A stretch of 16,530 bases of DNA from Syntrophomonadaceae bacterium (lineage in GTDB: Bacteria > Bacillota > Ch66 > Ch109): the NCBI GenBank assembly GCA_012512295.1, contig JAAZDI010000346.1, positions 1-16,530 on the forward strand, read 5' to 3'. Made by a program: the position numbers and the translations under genes. This document shows, in pieces, positions 12,269 through 16,530 of the stretch (positions are counted from its first letter, which is position 1; each line of letters opens with the position of its first letter). The notes beneath the pieces are model-generated. The model had not been told where the DNA came from and did no database searches. It saw only the letters and a program-made list of their open reading frames with translations.

Positions 12269-13282
12269 ATGACAGTGGATAAGGTTAACTGGGCCTATAT
12301 TGATGAGTGGAAGAAAAAAGAAGAATTCAAGACGATTTGGATTCCTTACGGATTGCCAGAAATCGTCGATCCGGTCAACACTGCGTATGCCACAGGGATC
12401 GAAGTTCAGCCAGCCTGGAACATCCCCCAGAAAATCGCGATTTCGACCACCATTACCGGTGCTTTTTACAGCAAACGGGGAAATCCCAGCCACCCGCAGA
12501 CGCCGGATGAAATTTATCAATCAGCCCGCGAAGCTTGCCTGGCGGGTTCGCCGATCGTCCACATCCACGTCCGTGATAAAGACGGCTACAACGTTTTGGA
12601 TCCAGAATTATTCCACCGTATCATCGACCCCCTGAAAAAAGAGTTCCCTCAAACAGTATTCGACGGGTGCATGGTTCCGTTCCTGGACGGCGAATGGGCG
12701 AATATGCTTGAGGTATTGAAGGACAAGCTGTTGGATGTTACTCCTATTAATACGGTGGCTGCCTACTGTGGTGATACCTTATTCGTCAAGCCGCCGCATG
12801 TCATGATTGAAAAAACGCGGATTGTTCAAGAATTAGGCTGTAAACCCCAAATTGCCATTTACTCCGACGGGGATATTGACAACGCTGATCGCTACCTGAT
12901 CAAAACTGGTCTCTTGCAGAAACCCTACCACTGGATTATTTTACCCACTCTCCCAGGCGGCAGCCCCATGCAGAATCCCAAGGCCATGGTCGAGGGCTTG
13001 ATGCACATGTATAATCGAATCATGGAAATCGACGACAAATCAGTCATCATCGTCTGTGCCGCGGGTCGAGCCTCTAGCTACCTGGCAACCTTCGCAGTCC
13101 TGCTGGGACTGCATATCCGAGTTGGGATGGAGGACACCGTCTGGAAGTGGCCGCATCGCAACGACAAGATAACTAATAACGCAGAGCATTTCAAAAGCTT
13201 TAAGCAGTTGGTCGAACTCCTGGGACGCGACTTGGCTACCCCCAACGAATACCGCCAGATGATCGGTCTACCAACCAAATAA
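12269..13282 (+). CDS. BKACE-family enzyme (3-keto-5-aminohexanoate cleavage enzyme-like, DUF849)
   Basis: Zinc-dependent beta-keto acid cleavage family that condenses a beta-keto acid with acetyl-CoA to give acetoacetate and a new acyl-CoA; Kce of lysine fermentation is the founding member. It is 337 residues. KIAISTTITGAF (55-66) begins the TIM-barrel core. Zinc ligands are His98 and His100 in VHIHVRD and Glu288 in RVGMED. Arg284 and Asp289 align with the Kce catalytic pair Arg226 and Asp231. About 52 residues precede the core, more than in Kce, and contain an aromatic and charged segment (WAYIDEWKKKEEF). The start follows TGGAGG. No other lysine-fermentation gene (kdd, kal, kamA) is nearby, so the substrate remains open. 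It is divergent from the XRE-cupin regulator and ends in a terminator. Confidence 0.9.
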   Translation: MTVDKVNWAYIDEWKKKEEFKTIWIPYGLPEIVDPVNTAYATGIEVQPAWNIPQKIAISTTITGAFYSKRGNPSHPQTPDEIYQSAREACLAGSPIVHIHVRDKDGYNVLDPELFHRIIDPLKKEFPQTVFDGCMVPFLDGEWANMLEVLKDKLLDVTPINTVAAYCGDTLFVKPPHVMIEKTRIVQELGCKPQIAIYSDGDIDNADRYLIKTGLLQKPYHWIILPTLPGGSPMQNPKAMVEGLMHMYNRIMEIDDKSVIIVCAAGRASSYLATFAVLLGLHIRVGMEDTVWKWPHRNDKITNNAEHFKSFKQLVELLGRDLATPNEYRQMIGLPTK

Positions 13283-13303
13283 AGACTAAGCAAGTCAAGC
13301 AAC

Positions 13304-13337
13304 AGCCGGGGTTCCTGTTAATCCCGGCTTCCTTTTG
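13304..13337 (+). terminator. Terminator of the BKACE gene
   Basis: Stem AGCCGGGGTT (13304-13313) pairs with AATCCCGGCT (13320-13329), 10 pairs including one G-T, with a 6-base loop. It is followed by TCCTTTT. It lies between the convergent BKACE and comEC stops and may serve both. Confidence 0.75.
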
Positions 13338-13355
13338 GCTACATTATTTTTGTGG

Positions 13356-15797
13356 TTAATCCTGAGTTCGTATAAACGGCATTACTTTCAGCCGTTGCCC
13401 ATCACTTTCCACGGTTATCGCGCCGTGCTGATCGGTCCGAAACAAAGGCCGGGCTCCTTCCTGACAGGCTTCCAGGACAGCCGGGTCCGGGTGACCGAAA
13501 TTGTTTTTTCCTACACTGATCACGGTTACCTGAGGATCAACCGCGGCGAAAAACTGAGGGTCCAGCGAATACCGGCTCCCATGATGCGGTACCTTATAGA
13601 CCTGACTGCGCAGTTCCACCCCGGCCTGACGCAGGTCCTGCATTCCCTCGGCTTCCAGATCACCGGTTAAAAGCAGAGCGTTTTGACCGTGCTTGATTCG
13701 CAGGACCACGGAATTGTTATTAACATCGCTGCGGGTACCGGCAAGGAGCGTTCCCGGGTGCAGTACCTCGATCAAGACAGCCGGGTCAAGGTTTAACGAC
13801 ATGCCCCGCTTAGCCCCCACTACGGGCACCCCTAAAGCCTGGGCCTGTTGATAAAACTCCTGCCAGAGGGCTGAGGTCTCCTCAACTGGAGCACTCAGGA
13901 CCAAGGAAACCGGTATTGCCTCCAAAACTGCTGACAACCCCTGGAGATGATCGCTATCCGGATGCGTATTTACTACGACATCTAGTTTATTTATCCCTTC
14001 CCGACGCAGATAGGATACCACCACCTGGCGGCCGACATCGAAAGCGCTCTGAACCGAGGTGAATGTCGGGTTGCCGCCGCCATCCACTAAAATTCTCTTA
14101 CCGGCTGGGGTTTCAATCAAGATGCTATCTCCCTGTCCCACATCCAAAAAGACTACGCGGAGAGGAGCCGCCGGCTTGAAGTACCAACCGGCCGCTAAGC
14201 CGACCACTAATATCAAACAAACTAAGGGTACTAAATTAGAACGGCTGAAGCGGCTAAAATAAAAAACGGCGTAATTGCGCACTCGATACCACGCTGGTTT
14301 TAACCAGCCTTCGCCCCAGGCCACCAATAAAAAATAATAACCAAGCATGAGCCAGATTGATGGCGTTCCGATAAAAAAAGCTGCTCCTGGTACTAAACTT
14401 AAAAAAGTTACCAATTTGGTAACCAAACCAATCAGCGCTCCATCCGCCAAAAATAGAATTTGGCTAGCTAAAGGAAAAATGAAAACCAGGAGGAAAGCAA
14501 AAAAAGCCATCAGGATCGCGACGCCAACTAAACCAGCCAGCAGCACATTGCTCACCAGACTGATAACCGAAACCTGATTAAAGTAATAGGCGACCAAGGG
14601 AATTACCGCCAGTTGAGCGCACAAGGGCACCAGCACCACACCGCGCCAAGCAGCCCAGCGCGTCATCTGGGCGTCCAACCGTGGGTAAAGGTAAACAATC
14701 CCCCAAGTGGCCAAAAAAGAAAGCTGAAACCCTGCCTCAAACAGCCACTGGGGATTCCACAGAAGCAGAACCAGAGCGGCAACCGCCAGGCTATTGATCA
14801 GGTCTTGTTCTCGACGCCAAAGATGCCCCGCCAGGCCAATTACGGCCATGATCGTCGCCCGCATTACTGGGGTTTGAAAACCGGCTAGGGCTGCAAAAAA
14901 GAACATCACCGCCAAGGCCAGCCAGAATTGTCCCTTAGGAGAAAGTCTAGCGATTTGACCTAGAAATAAGGCAAACAGCAGAACAAAGCCGACGTGAAAG
15001 CCAGACACAGAAAAAATATGGATGAGACCAGTCCGCTGGTATTGCTCCCGATCTTCTGGAGATAAGCCGGTCTGATCGCCGAATAACAGGGCCTGCAGAA
15101 TTTTCGTTTGCTCCGGCGGTATAACCTGGACCATCTCCTGCTTGACGCGGGCTTTTAGACTAAGCACCCACCGCAACATCGGGTTTCCCTGTCCGGACTC
15201 TAACCGTACTACGTCACCAGGATATACCGTAATTTGGGTATGAACACCCCGTCGAAGCAGATAAGCTCGGTAATCGAATTCTCCTGGATTCCGGGGTCCT
15301 TTAGGTAATTCCAATTGCCCGTGAACCCGCAAAACATCGCCATATCCAAAACTAGGAGAAGCTCCCACGGTTACCGGCTGAGACTCAGCTAGACGATCAA
15401 GATAAATAGTCAATAAAACTGGCTCGTTTAACGCTACCTGATTACCCTCCGGCAAAAGCAATTCATGGACCTGCAGTAGATAGGTTTCCCGATTTTCATA
15501 AACCCGCCCCTCCTCAGCCACCCAACCAGTCAAATCCAAGTAGGTCCCAGTCTGCTGGGCTAATTGAGAGCCAGGTCCCTGGGCTAAACTCAGCCAAAAA
15601 GCGCCTAAGCTAACTGCGAACAGCAACAGGACTTCGGTTGAGAATTTAGCTCTTTGCTTAATTGTCACAAGGGTGATTACTCCGGCGGTTAAGGCCAGGA
15701 TGCCGCAGGCCCAGGGCGGTCCGTTCAAATACTGGCCGAGAATAATGCCCAGGATAAAGGCGAAAGTAATCAGTACCATGGGGTTGGCCACATACAT
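13356..15797 (-). CDS. comEC: DNA internalisation channel protein ComEC/Rec2
   Basis: Membrane channel that carries single-stranded DNA into the cytoplasm during natural transformation. It is 813 residues, a full-length three-part protein. N-terminal helices are followed by a soluble OB-fold-like DUF4131 region (about 85-200). The Competence membrane domain contains LLFGDQTGLSPEDREQYQRTGLIHIFSVSGFHVG. The C-terminal metallo-beta-lactamase-like domain starts near residue 547 with FLDVGQGDSILIE. In that domain THPDSDHLQGL, LLTGDLE and VPHHGSRY keep the residues expected for an active nuclease. The ATG at 15797 has GAGG a few bases upstream. It is 53 bases downstream of comEA and probably co-transcribed with it. 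No comEB lies between them. Whether this organism is naturally competent is not shown. Confidence 0.95.
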   Translation of the reverse strand: MYVANPMVLITFAFILGIILGQYLNGPPWACGILALTAGVITLVTIKQRAKFSTEVLLLFAVSLGAFWLSLAQGPGSQLAQQTGTYLDLTGWVAEEGRVYENRETYLLQVHELLLPEGNQVALNEPVLLTIYLDRLAESQPVTVGASPSFGYGDVLRVHGQLELPKGPRNPGEFDYRAYLLRRGVHTQITVYPGDVVRLESGQGNPMLRWVLSLKARVKQEMVQVIPPEQTKILQALLFGDQTGLSPEDREQYQRTGLIHIFSVSGFHVGFVLLFALFLGQIARLSPKGQFWLALAVMFFFAALAGFQTPVMRATIMAVIGLAGHLWRREQDLINSLAVAALVLLLWNPQWLFEAGFQLSFLATWGIVYLYPRLDAQMTRWAAWRGVVLVPLCAQLAVIPLVAYYFNQVSVISLVSNVLLAGLVGVAILMAFFAFLLVFIFPLASQILFLADGALIGLVTKLVTFLSLVPGAAFFIGTPSIWLMLGYYFLLVAWGEGWLKPAWYRVRNYAVFYFSRFSRSNLVPLVCLILVVGLAAGWYFKPAAPLRVVFLDVGQGDSILIETPAGKRILVDGGGNPTFTSVQSAFDVGRQVVVSYLRREGINKLDVVVNTHPDSDHLQGLSAVLEAIPVSLVLSAPVEETSALWQEFYQQAQALGVPVVGAKRGMSLNLDPAVLIEVLHPGTLLAGTRSDVNNNSVVLRIKHGQNALLLTGDLEAEGMQDLRQAGVELRSQVYKVPHHGSRYSLDPQFFAAVDPQVTVISVGKNNFGHPDPAVLEACQEGARPLFRTDQHGAITVESDGQRLKVMPFIRTQD

Positions 15798-15850
15798 CGC
15801 CTCAACAAATATTCGAAAACAGTTTGAACGATATTTATTCGGCCTTAAAC

Positions 15851-16530
15851 TTAATGAACCGTTAGCCGGTCCTTAAGTTCGGCGTACCGTTTTTCGCCAA
15901 TGCCGCTGACGTTTTTTATATCTTCGACGCTGCGAAACCCGCCATGTTGCTGCCGATAATCCACAATACGCTGGGCCAGGGTTGGACCAATCCCGGGTAA
16001 TTGAGCGTCCAGCTCTTGAACCGAAGCAGTATTTAGATTGACTTTGCCGGTTGAACCCCCGGCAGTCCCGAGACTACTTGACGCATTTAGAGCTGTAGCG
16101 CTGCTTGCCCCTGTTCCACCGTTTACGCCAACCGGCACTCCCGCAGCAAACTCGCCTGCTTTCGGAACATAGATTTGTTGCTCATCCGATAAAATCCGCG
16201 CTAAATTAATCGCCTGAAGATCTGCCCCAGGCAGAGGAATCGCTTTTTCTACAGCCTCAAAAACTCTAGACCCGGCTGGCAATTGATAGTAACCCGGTTT
16301 CTCCACTGCCCCTACTACATGAACATAAATTAAGGAGGGTACCAATTCTGGATCCCCCGTAGTGACCGATTTACCGGCAGAAACCGACTCACTGTTGGAT
16401 GAACTGGTCGGCATTGCCTGGTTGCCGGTCAATCCGTTAGCCTCAATTACAACTGTCCCAGACGGATTCAGGAAGTGTTGGGCGTACTTAACCCCACCCC
16501 CGAATAACAGCCCGGCCAGAAGAAGCAGAA
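15851..16530 (-). CDS. comEA: Competence DNA receptor ComEA, N-terminus beyond the window
   Basis: Membrane-anchored receptor that binds double-stranded DNA outside the cytoplasmic membrane and passes it to the ComEC channel. The frame stays open to the right edge. The first visible residues form a leucine- and glycine-rich hydrophobic segment (LLLLAGLLFGGG), the end of the expected membrane anchor, so the true start lies outside. A TTG at 16432 would give a shorter protein without the anchor and is not favoured. Then come an SLBB domain (IYVHVVGAVEKPGYYQLP...), a Ser/Gly/Ala-rich linker, and two helix-hairpin-helix motifs at the C-terminus (VNLNTASVQELDAQLPGIGP and VEDIKNVSGIGEKRYAEL). Gene order comEA-comEC fits B. 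subtilis apart from the missing comEB. Confidence 0.95.
   Translation of the reverse strand, partial: LLLLAGLLFGGGVKYAQHFLNPSGTVVIEANGLTGNQAMPTSSSNSESVSAGKSVTTGDPELVPSLIYVHVVGAVEKPGYYQLPAGSRVFEAVEKAIPLPGADLQAINLARILSDEQQIYVPKAGEFAAGVPVGVNGGTGASSATALNASSSLGTAGGSTGKVNLNTASVQELDAQLPGIGPTLAQRIVDYRQQHGGFRSVEDIKNVSGIGEKRYAELKDRLTVH

Overview
The window reads as chromosomal DNA from a spore-forming, low-to-moderate GC Firmicute, most likely a Clostridia/Peptococcaceae-type bacterium. SpoIIP implies endosporulation, the Shine-Dalgarno sites are strong (AAGGAGG-type), and the gene set comEA, comEC, holA, rpsT, spoIIP, lepA is the conserved Firmicute block known from Bacillus subtilis. The type IV pilus assembly genes (pilD, pilM, pilN, pilO), NikR and a BKACE-family enzyme fit an anaerobic clostridial relative better than a Bacillus. 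The genus cannot be fixed from sequence alone.

Layout, left to right. 1-925 (-): N-terminal half of lepA, cut by the window edge. 926-1243: divergent lepA/nikR control region with inverted and tandem repeats. 1244-1660 (+): nikR, followed by a terminator. 1804-1962 (+): an unrecognised 52-residue protein with a strong ribosome site and its own candidate promoter. 2054-4851 (-): murJ (lipid II flippase) and spoIIP (engulfment peptidoglycan hydrolase, with a sigma-E-like promoter). 5075-5419 (-): four-helix holin-like membrane protein. 5592-5885 (+): rpsT with two candidate promoters and a strong terminator, then a dispersed-type inverted repeat. 6125-8803 (-): overlapping pilM-pilN-pilO; pilO carries two C-terminal LysM domains. 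8804-9051: a possible ORF remnant. 9052-9810 (-): prepilin peptidase. 9887-11056 (-): holA. 11135-11710 (-): XRE regulator with a cupin sensor domain. 11711-12268: a long divergent control region rich in inverted repeats. 12269-13282 (+): BKACE/Kce-like enzyme with its terminator. 13356-15797 (-): comEC. 15851-16530 (-): comEA, cut by the right edge.

How it fits together. The ancestral core links DNA uptake (ComEA binds DNA outside the membrane, ComEC conducts it inward) with replication, translation and sporulation genes. Accessory modules sit in almost every junction of that core. The XRE-cupin/BKACE pair lies between comEC and holA, pilus genes lie between holA and rpsT, a holin-like gene lies where gpr is expected, and murJ/small ORF/nikR lie between spoIIP and lepA. 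Type IV pilus and ComE functions may cooperate in DNA uptake, but pilin and motor ATPase genes are not in this window. The most distinctive signals are the PilO-LysM-LysM fusion and the probable regulator-plus-operator system controlling the BKACE gene.
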